DNA from: Pseudopedobacter alpinus
GTDB lineage: Bacteria; Bacteroidota; Bacteroidia; Sphingobacteriales; Sphingobacteriaceae
Assembly (NCBI RefSeq): GCF_042684645.1
Contig: NZ_JBHULV010000052.1
Span: forward strand, 124,001-188,000
Length of the DNA stretch: 64,000 bases
Direction of reading: 5' to 3'
Within the stretch, counting starts at the first letter, position 1. Each line of letters starts with the position of its first letter. Both the position numbers and the translations under genes were made by a program. The notes beneath the pieces are model-generated. The model was not told the origin of the DNA, made no database searches, and worked only from the letters and a program-made list of their open reading frames with translations. Below are positions 18,846 to 28,078 of this stretch, piece after piece.

Positions 18846-19067
18846 ATGATTAATAAAATTCTGATTTTTTTTGAACGTTATTCTTTTGGTGTTTGCACCT
18901 ATTTAGGCGATAAGTTTGAGATTTCGCAATCAAAAATAAGATTGTTTTTTATTTACACGTCTTTTTTAGCAGTGGGTTTCCCTTTAGCATTTTACTTTTT
19001 TGCCGCTATAGTTTTAGATATTCGTACGTTTATAAAACGTAAAAAAGTGCAGTATTGGGATATTTAA
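18846..19067 (+). CDS. Small PspC-domain membrane protein
   Basis: Seventy-three residues. FGVCTYLGDKFEISQSKIRL followed by a long hydrophobic stretch matches the PspC pattern (GVCxGLAxxFxIxxxxxR then a membrane helix). PspC-type proteins respond to envelope stress in other bacteria, often as one domain of larger proteins. This is a minimal stand-alone copy. It lies 4 bp after the DUF2851 gene, and a convergent ankyrin gene follows. Confidence 0.7.
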   Translation: MINKILIFFERYSFGVCTYLGDKFEISQSKIRLFFIYTSFLAVGFPLAFYFFAAIVLDIRTFIKRKKVQYWDI

Positions 19068-19106
19068 TTATTGTTTTTTTTGATTTACCAACTATTCTCA
19101 AAAATA

Positions 19107-19754
19107 TTAAGCCAAAATATCAGCAATTTCAATAAATCCTTTAGCCATTGCCAAATCTGCTGGTAATTTGCCGTCTTCCATTTTTAAAGTTGTATCAGCA
19201 CCTTTTTCTAATAATAAAATAATTAATTCAATATTGCCGTTTTGTGCTGCCGAGTGTAATGGTGTAAGTCCGTTTAATTGTGCCACATTAACTTCTGCGC
19301 CGTTTTCTATCAACATTTTGCTAATTCCTGTAAAATTACCAACTACCGCAGAGTGTAACGGAAAAACATGATATCCGTTTTTTGAGGGTAAATTAACATC
19401 AGCACCTTTCAAAACTAAATAACGAGCAACTTCTTCTTGTCCAAAATAACAAGCTAAGCCTAAAGACGTAAAACCATCATTAGAAAAATTGTTTATTTGA
19501 TTTGGATTTTTAAAAATTTGGTGTGCAACTTCGTCAAATTTACCTGCCGCAGATGCTTCCTGTAAAGAAATATCTTTTATAAATTGTAATAAAATTGGTG
19601 TTATCTGTTTTTTGTTGAAGTAGCAAGATAACATCAGCGGAGAAACTTGATGACTGGTTTCCTCATTTACCAACTCTGGTTTTTCTGATAAAAGCTTTTT
19701 TATTGCTTCTTCATCTTCTTTAATGATTAAATCTTCTAAAAAAGTGTGTTGCAT
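19107..19754 (-). CDS. Ankyrin-repeat protein
   Basis: A 215-residue cytosolic protein made of ankyrin repeats. Clear units are NDGFTSLGLACYFGQEEVAR with YLVLKGADVN, then PLHSAVVGNFTGISKMLIENG, then GLTPLHSAAQNGNIELIILL with LEKGAD, and a last one at DGKLPADLAMAKGFIEIADI. No signal or membrane segment. Ankyrin repeats bind protein partners; the partner is unknown. It is a single-gene unit on the minus strand, convergent with the PspC-like gene. Confidence 0.85.
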   Translation of the reverse strand: MQHTFLEDLIIKEDEEAIKKLLSEKPELVNEETSHQVSPLMLSCYFNKKQITPILLQFIKDISLQEASAAGKFDEVAHQIFKNPNQINNFSNDGFTSLGLACYFGQEEVARYLVLKGADVNLPSKNGYHVFPLHSAVVGNFTGISKMLIENGAEVNVAQLNGLTPLHSAAQNGNIELIILLLEKGADTTLKMEDGKLPADLAMAKGFIEIADILA

Positions 19755-20233
19755 TTTGAAAGTTTAAGCAGTAATATTATACATAAATTCTAAAGCAAAA
19801 AAATATATCGCCTAATTTTGATCATAATTTAAGATTTTGATTCGATACGTTACATTTTTTTTTAAAAACCAGTATAAATTTAATTTAAAAAAATATTTAA
19901 TGGTAATTTGTGATTGAATAAAGGGAGATTATGCAAAATAAAACAGAAGTTATCTTGCGAAAAGCAAAAATCCTTTAATTCCAATAGAAACTGTAATTCA
20001 AAAAAAATAAAGATTTGTAGCAAAAGATAATTGTAAACAAATTATTAAATGAATTTTAAACAGGCTCTTTCTTGTACCACAAAATGTTTAAATAAAAATA
20101 ACCTAGAATTTAAAACTTTGAGTTTTTTGTTTCAATTGGCTATAATTCAGTAAAAAGAGTTTTTTAAAAAACCAATTTTTAATGATATAAGTAATTAAAA
20201 GAAATTATTTTAGCATCTACCTAAGCATTAAAT
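19755..20233. other. AT-rich intergenic region upstream of ftsK
   Basis: Roughly 480 bp with no convincing gene. A 15-codon frame starting at 19931 (MQNKTEVILRKAKIL) stops at once and may be chance or a gene remnant. No repeat or hairpin stood out. Confidence 0.5.
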
Positions 20234-20241
20234 TATATTTG
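20234..20241 (+). promoter_or_regulatory. Promoter -7 box for ftsK
   Basis: TATATTTG fits the TAnnTTTG consensus exactly. A TTTAG at 20208-20212 lies 21 bp upstream as a -33-type element. Transcription from here would give a leader of only about 15 bases before the ftsK start. Confidence 0.55.
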
Positions 20242-20261
20242 TTGTGAAAATTTATTAGCGA

Positions 20262-22865
20262 ATGCCTGTAAGAGGAAATCAATTTAAAACAAATACGTTT
20301 AGAGAAGAAGCTTCGGCATCTTCTGAACCGTTTAAGAAAAAGACAGAAAAAGTACCTACGGAAAGTTTTCCGAAGCTAAATTTTAATAATGATAGGGTTA
20401 TTAAAATTGCTGGTTTATTTATTTTATTATTAGCTCTTTATTTTTTAATTTCTTTTACCTCTTACATATTTACTTGGCAAGAAGACCAAAGTTATGTGAT
20501 TGATGCTAATGGTGGTTGGAGTAATTTCTTTAAAACCTCTGAGGAGTTAAAATCTAATGGAGTTTTAGATCCAAATATTCAAAATTGGGCCGGTAAATTA
20601 GGTGCTTTGCTATCCCATCAATTTATATACGAATGGTTTGGCTTAGCTTCATTTATATTCGTATTCATTTTCATTATAATTGGATATCGTTTACTTTTTA
20701 AGGTAAAACTATTATCGCTACCTAAAACCCTGGCTTATTGCTTTTTCTTATTAATTTTCACTTCAGTAACCTTCGCTTTTTTTCATGCTTTTATAGGTGA
20801 TTATCCTCATTTCTTAGAAGGAGAATTTGGTTATTACACTAATTTATTATTACAAGCCCAAATTGGTAGTAGCGGTGTAGGTGGCTTATTACTTTTTGCC
20901 GGACTAACTTGTTTGGTTATGGCTTATAATATTGATTTTAAATTACCTAAAAGAACGCCAAAACCTTTGCTAGATACAGATCCAGTTGATGAATACGAAG
21001 TTGAACATGCTTATGCTGGGGAGATAGAAGAGGATGAGGAAGAAGTTTTAGAACAACAAGATTATGTTGCTCGTCGCTACCAAGAAGTGAAAACTACACC
21101 TCTTGTAAATGCGCCGTTGCCCCCAAAACCAGTTATTGAAGAAGCACAAACAGTAAAAACTAATAGTTTTGAGGTAAATAATACCTTAGATAATGACGGT
21201 TTTGATAATGTTATAAAACCAGATTTTGAAGAAGTTAAAAAAACAGTAAATAAAGAACTGGAAATTATTGAACCCGAAGAGTTAGAGTTAAGTTTAGAGA
21301 AAACAGAAGAAGAAATAAAATCTGAAGATTTAGTAGAACAATTTGGGGCATATGATCCAACTTTAGATTTAGCATCCTATAAAACGCCAACTTTAGAACT
21401 TTTAGAGCAATATGGTTCTAATAAAATAGCTGTTGATACAACCGAATTAGAAAACAATAAAAACAAAATTGTAGAAACGTTAAACAACTACAACATTGAA
21501 ATTGACAAAATTAAAGCAACTATTGGCCCAACGGTAACGCTTTATGAAATTATTCCTGCACCAGGTGTAAGGATTTCTAAAATTAAAAACTTAGAAGATG
21601 ATATCGCTTTAAGTTTAGCCGCATTAGGAATTAGGATTATTGCGCCAATGCCAGGAAAAGGTACAATTGGTATTGAGGTGCCAAATTCACATCCAGAAAT
21701 GGTTTCTATGCGCTCCATCATCGCTACGGAAAAGTTTCAAACCACCACCATGGATTTGCCAATTGCTTTAGGTAAAACCATTTCTAATGAAGTCTTTATT
21801 GCCGATTTAGCTAAAATGCCTCACATGTTAGTAGCTGGGGCAACCGGGCAAGGTAAATCTGTAGGTATTAATACCATTTTGGTTTCATTACTTTATAAAA
21901 AACATCCATCGCAATTAAAATTTGTATTGGTAGATCCTAAAAAGGTGGAGCTTTCTTTATTTAAAAAGATTGAACGCCACTTTTTAGCCAAATTACCAGG
22001 AGAAGATGATGCCATTATTACCGATACTAAAAAAGTAATTAATACGCTTAATTCTTTGTGTATAGAAATGGATCAGCGTTATGATTTATTGAAAGAAGCT
22101 GGTGTAAGAAATTTAAAAGAGTACAACGAGAAATTTATAAAGCGTAAGCTAAACCCAAACAACGGACATAAATTTTTGCCCTTTATAGTTTTAGTTATTG
22201 ATGAGTTTGCCGATTTAATGATGACTGCCGGTAAAGAGGTGGAAACGCCAATTGCAAGGTTGGCACAGTTGGCAAGAGCAATTGGAATTCATTTAGTTTT
22301 AGCAACACAAAGGCCATCTGTAAATATTATTACAGGTACAATAAAAGCCAATTTTCCGGCAAGGTTAGCTTTTAGAGTTACTTCTAAAATTGATTCACGT
22401 ACCATTTTAGATTCTGGCGGTGCCGATCAATTAATTGGAAAAGGAGATATGCTTTTATCAACCGGAAGTGATTTAATTAGGTTACAATGTGCTTTTGTTG
22501 ACACACCAGAAGTGGATAGAGTTACTGATTTTATTGGCGAGCAACGTGGTTATTCATCTGCTTATGTGCTGCCAGAATATGTTGGCGATGATGGTGATGG
22601 TGGAAGCGTTAAAGATTTTGATCCAAGTGATAGAGATGTAATGTTTGAAGATGCTGCTCGTTTAATAGTATTGCACCAACAGGGTTCAACATCATTAATT
22701 CAGCGTAAGCTTAAATTGGGTTACAATAGGGCAGGCAGAATTATTGATCAGCTAGAAGCAGCAGGAGTTGTTGGAGCTTTTGAAGGCAGTAAAGCCAGAG
22801 AAGTATTGATATTAGACGACTATGCTTTGGAACAGTTCTTGTCTAACTTGGATAAAAAAGACTAA
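20262..22865 (+). CDS. ftsK: DNA translocase FtsK/SpoIIIE
   Basis: An 867-residue translocase. About four membrane helices occupy the first ~220 residues. An acidic, low-complexity linker follows (residues ~235-390). The motor domain has Walker A GATGQGKS at residues 526-533 and Walker B VLVIDEFADLMM with Asp647/Glu648. The last ~70 residues (RDVMFEDAARLIVLHQQGST onward) form the DNA-reading gamma winged helix. It pumps chromosome ends through the closing septum and activates XerCD recombination at dif. Complete and of usual length; lolA follows after 2 bp. Confidence 0.95.
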   Translation: MPVRGNQFKTNTFREEASASSEPFKKKTEKVPTESFPKLNFNNDRVIKIAGLFILLLALYFLISFTSYIFTWQEDQSYVIDANGGWSNFFKTSEELKSNGVLDPNIQNWAGKLGALLSHQFIYEWFGLASFIFVFIFIIIGYRLLFKVKLLSLPKTLAYCFFLLIFTSVTFAFFHAFIGDYPHFLEGEFGYYTNLLLQAQIGSSGVGGLLLFAGLTCLVMAYNIDFKLPKRTPKPLLDTDPVDEYEVEHAYAGEIEEDEEEVLEQQDYVARRYQEVKTTPLVNAPLPPKPVIEEAQTVKTNSFEVNNTLDNDGFDNVIKPDFEEVKKTVNKELEIIEPEELELSLEKTEEEIKSEDLVEQFGAYDPTLDLASYKTPTLELLEQYGSNKIAVDTTELENNKNKIVETLNNYNIEIDKIKATIGPTVTLYEIIPAPGVRISKIKNLEDDIALSLAALGIRIIAPMPGKGTIGIEVPNSHPEMVSMRSIIATEKFQTTTMDLPIALGKTISNEVFIADLAKMPHMLVAGATGQGKSVGINTILVSLLYKKHPSQLKFVLVDPKKVELSLFKKIERHFLAKLPGEDDAIITDTKKVINTLNSLCIEMDQRYDLLKEAGVRNLKEYNEKFIKRKLNPNNGHKFLPFIVLVIDEFADLMMTAGKEVETPIARLAQLARAIGIHLVLATQRPSVNIITGTIKANFPARLAFRVTSKIDSRTILDSGGADQLIGKGDMLLSTGSDLIRLQCAFVDTPEVDRVTDFIGEQRGYSSAYVLPEYVGDDGDGGSVKDFDPSDRDVMFEDAARLIVLHQQGSTSLIQRKLKLGYNRAGRIIDQLEAAGVVGAFEGSKAREVLILDDYALEQFLSNLDKKD

Positions 22866-22867
22866 TA

Positions 22868-23521
22868 ATGAGAAAACGAAATTTCATAATATTACTGATA
22901 GCACTAATAAGCGCAACAACTTTCACATACGCACAATCAGACGCTACCGCGAAAGCTATTTTAGCAGGTGTAAGTAAAAAATACCGATCTTATGATGTTA
23001 TTAAAGCTGATTTTACATACAGTATAAAAAACCCACAAGCAAACATCAGCGAAAGCCAAGCCGGTACCATGTACGCAAAGTCAAAATTGAATAAGTATAA
23101 TATTGCTATAGCAAACCAACAGTTAATATCTGACGGTAAAGTACAATGGACTTATTTAAAGCAGGATAATGAGGTTCAATTAAATGAGATAGATAATAGT
23201 TCAACAGCATTAAACCCAGCTCAAATTTTCACCATTTACGAAAAAGGTTTCAAATATATTTACTTAGGTGAAACTACCATTAGTGGACGTAAATATCAAA
23301 ATATTGAACTTGCGCCATTACAAACACGTTCTTTTTCTAAAATTAAATTGAGAATTGATAAAGTAAATAAACAAATTTCTAACATTGTGGTTAATGATAA
23401 AAACGGAAATGTTTATACCTACTTTATAAAAGCATTTACACCTAATATTAAAGTGAGTGATGCTGTTTTTTCTTTTGATGCTAAGAAATACCCTGGAGTG
23501 GATGTGGTTGATTTGAGATAA
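22868..23521 (+). CDS. lolA: LolA-like outer-membrane lipoprotein carrier
   Basis: A 217-residue secreted protein with a signal peptide (residues 1-22, cleaved near TYAQ). The body follows the LolA pattern: ADFTYSIKNPQANISESQAG near the start of the barrel, ISDGKVQWTYLKQDNEVQ and the terminal strand. LolA carries lipoproteins across the periplasm from LolCDE to the outer membrane. The gene lies 2 bp after ftsK, a common pairing in this phylum, so the two are probably co-transcribed. Confidence 0.85.
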   Translation: MRKRNFIILLIALISATTFTYAQSDATAKAILAGVSKKYRSYDVIKADFTYSIKNPQANISESQAGTMYAKSKLNKYNIAIANQQLISDGKVQWTYLKQDNEVQLNEIDNSSTALNPAQIFTIYEKGFKYIYLGETTISGRKYQNIELAPLQTRSFSKIKLRIDKVNKQISNIVVNDKNGNVYTYFIKAFTPNIKVSDAVFSFDAKKYPGVDVVDLR

Positions 23522-23575
23522 TTTATCTAGAATTAAAAAACAAGACTCAAGATAATTAGTTGTAATAATATTAAC

Positions 23576-23851
23576 ATGAATATCTCTTTTACCAATCATA
23601 CTTTAGAAAAAGTTGAGCTGCTGTTAAAAGAGTTAGGCTTTAAAGTAAGGTACGAAAAAGGGAATTTTAAAACGGGGTCGTGTTTAATAGAAAACAGTAA
23701 AATTGTGATGGTGAATAAGTTTTCTAATTTAGAGAGTAAAATTCTTTCTTTAGTAGAATTGCTAAAAACTATTGACGCTGATGAAACTAAACTATCCGAA
23801 AAACAAAAATCTTTTTACTACGCTATTAAGCAAACAACTTTAGCAATTTGA
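23576..23851 (+). CDS. Conserved small protein of unknown function
   Basis: Ninety-one residues, no signal peptide, no membrane segment, a mix of short strands and a C-terminal helix (EKQKSFYYAIKQTTLAI). No domain is recognised. Its stop codon overlaps the TTG start of the downstream metallo-hydrolase gene, so the two are translationally coupled, which supports its being real. Function cannot be named. Confidence 0.6.
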   Translation: MNISFTNHTLEKVELLLKELGFKVRYEKGNFKTGSCLIENSKIVMVNKFSNLESKILSLVELLKTIDADETKLSEKQKSFYYAIKQTTLAI

Positions 23852-24609
23852 AAATTACATTTTTAGGCACTGGAACATCACAAGGCGTACCCGTTATAGC
23901 TTGTAATTGTGCGGTTTGCCTATCTTTAGATAAAAATGATAAACGCTTAAGAAGTAGTGTTTTAATTGAATCTGATGAAAAAACTGTAATTATTGATACC
24001 GGACCAGATTTTAGGTATCAAATGCTGAGGGAGAATATTCAGAAATTGGACGCTGTGGTTTTTACTCATCCTCACAAAGACCATATTGCAGGTTTAGATG
24101 ATATTAGAGCTTTTAATTTTAAGCAAAAATCTGAAATGGCTATTTATGCCAATTTAGCCACACAAGAATCATTAAAAAGAGAGTTTTACTATATTTTCTC
24201 CGATTTTAAATATCCAGGAATTCCTTTAATTAAGTTTTATGATATTGATAATGATGTTTTTGAAATAGGAGATATAAGCATACAGCCAATTGAAGTAATG
24301 CATTTTAAAATGCCAGTTTTGGGTTTCAGAATAAAAGATTTCACTTACATTACTGATGCTAAAACTATTTCGGAATTAGAGAAAGAAAAAATAAAAGGAA
24401 CTAAAATACTGGTGCTAAATGCCTTACAAAAAGAAAAACACATTTCGCATTTTACTTTTGATGAAGCTGTAGCTTTTGCTCAAGAAATTAATGCCCAACA
24501 AACCTATTTTACTCACATTAGTCATAAGTTAGGTACTCACAAAAATATAAGTGCCGAATTGCCAGCAGGTATTAGCCTCGCTTACGATGGTTTAAATTTT
24601 GAAATTTAA
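23848..24609 (+). CDS. PhnP-like metallo-beta-lactamase-fold hydrolase
   Basis: A 253-residue metal-dependent hydrolase. The start is a TTG whose last two bases are part of the preceding stop codon (TTGA); reading from there gives the canonical opening KITFLGTGTSQGVPV. The di-metal motif THPHKDHIAG (His74, His76, Asp78, His79) is intact, and CNCAVC (Cys19, Cys21, Cys24) is the extra zinc site typical of PhnP-type phosphodiesterases. PhnP cleaves a cyclic ribose phosphate in phosphonate breakdown, but no phosphonate genes are nearby, so the substrate here is open. Confidence 0.85.
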   Translation: MKITFLGTGTSQGVPVIACNCAVCLSLDKNDKRLRSSVLIESDEKTVIIDTGPDFRYQMLRENIQKLDAVVFTHPHKDHIAGLDDIRAFNFKQKSEMAIYANLATQESLKREFYYIFSDFKYPGIPLIKFYDIDNDVFEIGDISIQPIEVMHFKMPVLGFRIKDFTYITDAKTISELEKEKIKGTKILVLNALQKEKHISHFTFDEAVAFAQEINAQQTYFTHISHKLGTHKNISAELPAGISLAYDGLNFEI

Positions 24610-24615
24610 TTAACA

Positions 24616-26169
24616 ATGGAATACAACACATATTATAAAGGTGGGTTGCTTATAACAGAAGATTCACAATTTAGTAACGATAAATATGGTATCACACCAG
24701 AATTATCAACTATACTACAAGATTTATTTTTTGAAATTAACGTAAATAAGGTTAAAAGTTTTACTACTAAAAAAATAATTAAACTTATTGAGCAGTACCC
24801 TAAATGTCCGCAACTAAAAAATTATTTAGCAGTAGCTTATCAAAGTAGAGGGGAAAGGGATAAGCTTAATGAAATTAATCAGCAAATTTTAATTGACCAT
24901 CCAGATTACCTTTTTGGATTATTTGGACTGGTTACAAAACAAATTAATGAAAACAAATTTGATGAAGCATTAACTACTTTAGGTTCAACTTTATTGTTAA
25001 AAGATTTATATCCTGATAGGGATTTATTTCATTTAGCAGAGGTTTTGGGTTATTTTAAACTAGTGATAATGTATTATGCTGGTTTAGGTAAATTAGCAGA
25101 AGCCGAGGAAGTTTTACAGCAAATGAAAGAAATTAATAAGGAGCATATTGACGTTGAGGAAGCGGAAGGATTACTGTATGATCTAAGGATGAAAACCAGT
25201 TTAAATTATCTCACTAATTTAAATAGTAAAAAAAAGAAACGTGGAATAAATATTTTAGAAAATATACCTCAAATAACAAAACCGCCAAAGTTCAACCATA
25301 CTGAAATTAACTATTTATATGCAAATGATATAACAATAGAGCAAGAATTAATACATGAAATTTTAGCACTGCCAAAACAAACCTTGATTGAAGATTTAGA
25401 ATCTCTTTTAAAGGACGCAGAGTTTAGATTTGGCCATTTTTATAGCTTAAAAGACAATAAATTTCTAGATTTCCCCTTACATGCCATATTTTTATTGATG
25501 GAATTAAAATCTGAAAGTAGCTTGCCTAAAATTTTAAACTTTTTAAAAGGCGATGAGGAGTTTTTAGATTTTTGGTTAGGAGACCATATTACTGAGACAC
25601 TTTGGCAATGTTTATATAAACTAGCTTTTAACAACACAAAAGCCTTGGCTGCTGTATTAATAGATGATAACTATTACACATTTATAAAATCAACTGTATC
25701 AGAAGCTTTATGCCAAATGGCATTACATAATCAACACAAACAAGATGAAATATCAGATATATACTGTGCAACTTTAAACTATTATAATGCAAGTAATTTT
25801 GATGAAGAATTAATAGATAAAAATTATTTAGGGATGTTAATTGGAGACGTAATTGATACAAATCAGAAACAACTATTGCCAATTATTAAAGAACTATATG
25901 AAAAAGACTTTGTTGATACGATGGTTAATGGTGACTTTAATTATTTAAAGAAGGCTTTTGATAATTTAAATGTTAATTACCATAAAATGGATATTAATAA
26001 TATTTTTGAAATTTATGAAAACACTACTTATAATTTGGGTAGTAATTATTATGAAAATGAATTTCAGGATTGGGGCAGTCTAGAACCTATAAAAGCAGAT
26101 CCAAAAATTGGAAGAAATGAGCCATGCCCTTGCGGTAGTGGTAAAAAATATAAGAAATGCTGTATTTAA
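24616..26169 (+). CDS. TPR-like protein with C-terminal SEC-C motif
   Basis: A 517-residue cytosolic protein. The N-terminal ~200 residues are helical, TPR-like pairs (PQLKNYLAVAYQSRGERDKL, then a similar unit ending LYPDRDLFHLAEVLG). The middle is helical with no recognised domain. The C-terminus is a SEC-C zinc motif, NEPCPCGSGKKYKKCCI, as at the end of SecA. SEC-C motifs bind zinc and often contact ribosomes or SecB. Function unknown. It follows the PhnP-like gene by 6 bp. Confidence 0.8.
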   Translation: MEYNTYYKGGLLITEDSQFSNDKYGITPELSTILQDLFFEINVNKVKSFTTKKIIKLIEQYPKCPQLKNYLAVAYQSRGERDKLNEINQQILIDHPDYLFGLFGLVTKQINENKFDEALTTLGSTLLLKDLYPDRDLFHLAEVLGYFKLVIMYYAGLGKLAEAEEVLQQMKEINKEHIDVEEAEGLLYDLRMKTSLNYLTNLNSKKKKRGINILENIPQITKPPKFNHTEINYLYANDITIEQELIHEILALPKQTLIEDLESLLKDAEFRFGHFYSLKDNKFLDFPLHAIFLLMELKSESSLPKILNFLKGDEEFLDFWLGDHITETLWQCLYKLAFNNTKALAAVLIDDNYYTFIKSTVSEALCQMALHNQHKQDEISDIYCATLNYYNASNFDEELIDKNYLGMLIGDVIDTNQKQLLPIIKELYEKDFVDTMVNGDFNYLKKAFDNLNVNYHKMDINNIFEIYENTTYNLGSNYYENEFQDWGSLEPIKADPKIGRNEPCPCGSGKKYKKCCI

Positions 26170-26254
26170 AGCTAATTTTTTTGATGTGTAAATTGCAATA
26201 ATTTAAGATATATTTAATAAATCCTAATTTGTTAATTCATGTTTTCCTAAAAAA

Positions 26255-27097
26255 ATGAAGTTTTTTATAATTCTCCAAATCATTATGCTTACGTCCATCA
26301 TATCATTTTCTAAAGTTAAAAAAGAGAAAGATATAGCTTACGCTGATAAAGTGAACTTTAATCTTTTAGATATTTATCACGAAAAGAATATTAAAACTCC
26401 TCAAGATGTCATTGTATTTATTCATGGAGGATCCTGGAATAGTGGTAAAAAAGATACTTATTGGTTTTTAGGAAGAAACTTCGCTAGAAAAGGAAAAATT
26501 GTTGTAGTTATAAATTATCCTTTGTCTCCAAATGTGCAATATCAAGAAATGGCTTTTGATTGCGCAAAAGCAGTTAATTGGGTAAAGCTGAATATTAATA
26601 AATATGGCGGAAACCCAAATCGTATTTTTATAATGGGACATTCTGCTGGAGCACATTTAGCAGCTTTAATAAATCAAGATAAAAAGTATTTTGAAAAAAT
26701 TGGGGTAGAAAATCCAATAAAAGGGGTGATTTTAAATGATGCTTTTGGCTTAAATATACACCAATATTTAACCTTGCAAATAAATACTGATGATGAATAT
26801 GTACCTGGTTTTCTAAAAGTTTTCACAAGCGAGCCAGCCGAGTGGAAAACAGCATCTCCTTTTTATAAAATTCCAAACATCAATAATCCATATTTGATAT
26901 TTATGGGCGAAAAAACTTTTTTATCAATCAGAATGCAAAGTCCAGCGTTTAAAGATGAAATGTTGAAACAAGGAAAAAAAGTAATTTTTGAAGAGATAAA
27001 AGGTAAAAAACATATTGGTATGATGTCTCAAATGGCTTTCGGAGGTAATCCTTTGTACCAAAAAATTATCAGTTTTATAGATAGCCATAAAAGTTAA
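26255..27097 (+). CDS. Exported alpha/beta hydrolase (BD-FAE-like esterase)
   Basis: A 280-residue esterase with an N-terminal hydrophobic segment (residues 2-18) likely to be a signal peptide. HGGSW (residues 57-61) is the oxyanion loop, and GHSAG places the nucleophile at Ser130; a histidine near GKKHIGMM fits the triad. It resembles carboxylesterase/feruloyl-esterase-like members acting on short acyl esters. A single-gene unit; substrate not readable. Confidence 0.85.
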   Translation: MKFFIILQIIMLTSIISFSKVKKEKDIAYADKVNFNLLDIYHEKNIKTPQDVIVFIHGGSWNSGKKDTYWFLGRNFARKGKIVVVINYPLSPNVQYQEMAFDCAKAVNWVKLNINKYGGNPNRIFIMGHSAGAHLAALINQDKKYFEKIGVENPIKGVILNDAFGLNIHQYLTLQINTDDEYVPGFLKVFTSEPAEWKTASPFYKIPNINNPYLIFMGEKTFLSIRMQSPAFKDEMLKQGKKVIFEEIKGKKHIGMMSQMAFGGNPLYQKIISFIDSHKS

Positions 27098-27171
27098 ACT
27101 TCTTTCAATTGTAAATAATATTGGGTTTAATTATAAAATTTGTACTTTAGTTAAGAACCTAAAATTTGCTT

Positions 27172-27834
27172 ATGAAGTGGTCTTTAATGTTTAAAGAGAA
27201 AATGAAAGCCGCCATTGTTTTGGTAGCATTGATGGTGGCCATTATTATAAGTAATTTATTAGAAAAAAAGATTTCAGAAAGTAACGATTATACCGTAGCA
27301 TCAATTTTTGAAGATAGGTTACAACCTTCTGTTGATTTGTATGAAATGCGAACTTTAAATGAGCAAAGACTGTTTATTTTAGAAGAGTATTTACATGCAA
27401 ACGAAGCAAATGACCAAACCAGATTAGAAAAAAAACTAAATGCTGTTCACAAAGATTTTGATAAATTATTATTGAAATATGAAGGTACAATTTTGGTTGA
27501 TAGAGAAAAAAATGCGCTATTAAATCTAAAAACTCAGTTAGCTTATTTTGACAACGCATTTAGTGAAATTAAAAAATCTGATAAAAATGCCGAAGAAATT
27601 ACCATTGCTAAATTTGGCCTAAACAAAGCAAATGAAAGTTTGGGGAATTTAAGTAAGCTACAAAGTGAAGTTGGTAGAGAGTTATTGATAGATTATAAAA
27701 AGGATACTTTTTACAGCAGCTTTCTTAATTCTTTTCAAATATTATTATCCATAATAATTGGTGTAATTTTGTTAAAAATGGTTGCAAATTCAACTTTGTT
27801 AAACAAGTTTGATAAAAAAGTAAATTTGAATTAG
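27172..27834 (+). CDS. Four-helix-bundle (MCP-type) sensory membrane protein
   Basis: The start is taken as the ATG at 27172 rather than the in-frame TTG six bases upstream (220 residues). One membrane helix near the N-terminus (about residues 12-29), a long periplasmic region with four amphipathic helices, and a second membrane helix near the C-terminus (about 184-201) match the 4HB_MCP sensor layout. There is no methyl-accepting, kinase or HAMP domain after the second helix, only a short tail, so it is either a stand-alone sensor or a structural protein. It directly precedes the trp leader but is unlikely to share its role. Confidence 0.65.
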   Translation: MKWSLMFKEKMKAAIVLVALMVAIIISNLLEKKISESNDYTVASIFEDRLQPSVDLYEMRTLNEQRLFILEEYLHANEANDQTRLEKKLNAVHKDFDKLLLKYEGTILVDREKNALLNLKTQLAYFDNAFSEIKKSDKNAEEITIAKFGLNKANESLGNLSKLQSEVGRELLIDYKKDTFYSSFLNSFQILLSIIIGVILLKMVANSTLLNKFDKKVNLN

Positions 27835-27924
27835 ATGCGAAATTAATGTTCTCTAATATTATTCATTTATGTTAAATTTTTTCAATCAGAGAGCTTTTAA
27901 TTTTTTAACTATTTAAAAAAATCC

Positions 27925-27932
27925 CATATTTG
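27925..27932 (+). promoter_or_regulatory. Possible promoter -7 box of the trp operon
   Basis: CATATTTG differs from TAnnTTTG at one base. It would put the transcript start only a few bases before the leader-peptide ATG at 27940, giving an almost leaderless leader peptide; a promoter further upstream is not excluded. Confidence 0.3.
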
Positions 27933-27939
27933 CTAAATA

Positions 27940-27993
27940 ATGAGAAAAATTAATTTAAATATAATTTGGTGGTGGCACTTCGATAATTCGTAG
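27940..27993 (+). CDS. trpL: trp operon leader peptide
   Basis: A 17-codon frame encodes MRKINLNIIWWWHFDNS, with three consecutive tryptophan codons (27967-27975). Triple TGG in a short frame just before a terminator and trp genes is the mark of a transcription attenuator. When charged tRNA-Trp is scarce the ribosome would stall there. The stop (TAG, 27991-27993) adjoins the first strand of the proposed antiterminator. Confidence 0.85.
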   Translation: MRKINLNIIWWWHFDNS

Positions 27994-28032
27994 GGCAAAC
28001 CATATTTTAATATTTTAAAAGAATATACATTT

Positions 28033-28060
28033 AAGGGTTGCCATTGGTAACCCTTTTTTT
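28033..28060 (+). terminator. Attenuator terminator hairpin
   Basis: AAGGGTTGCC (28033-28042) pairs with GGTAACCCTT (28046-28055) through one G-T pair, with the loop ATT and a run of seven Ts. It ends 18 bases before the trpD start. Confidence 0.85.
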
Positions 28061-28078
28061 ATGAAATAATCTATAACA

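Larger units (their letters stand above)
27940..28060 (+). promoter_or_regulatory. trp transcription attenuator
   Basis: Three elements are visible. The leader peptide holds Trp-Trp-Trp. GGCAAACC (27994-28001) pairs in seven of eight positions with GGGTTGCC (28035-28042), the 5' arm of the terminator, forming an antiterminator. The region around the Trp codons (ATTTGGT, 27964-27970) can pair with ACCATAT (28000-28006), masking the antiterminator when the ribosome does not stall. The exclusive pairings predict read-through at low tryptophan. The mechanism is established for trp leaders in other bacteria; its operation here is inferred from pairing read by eye. Confidence 0.8.
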
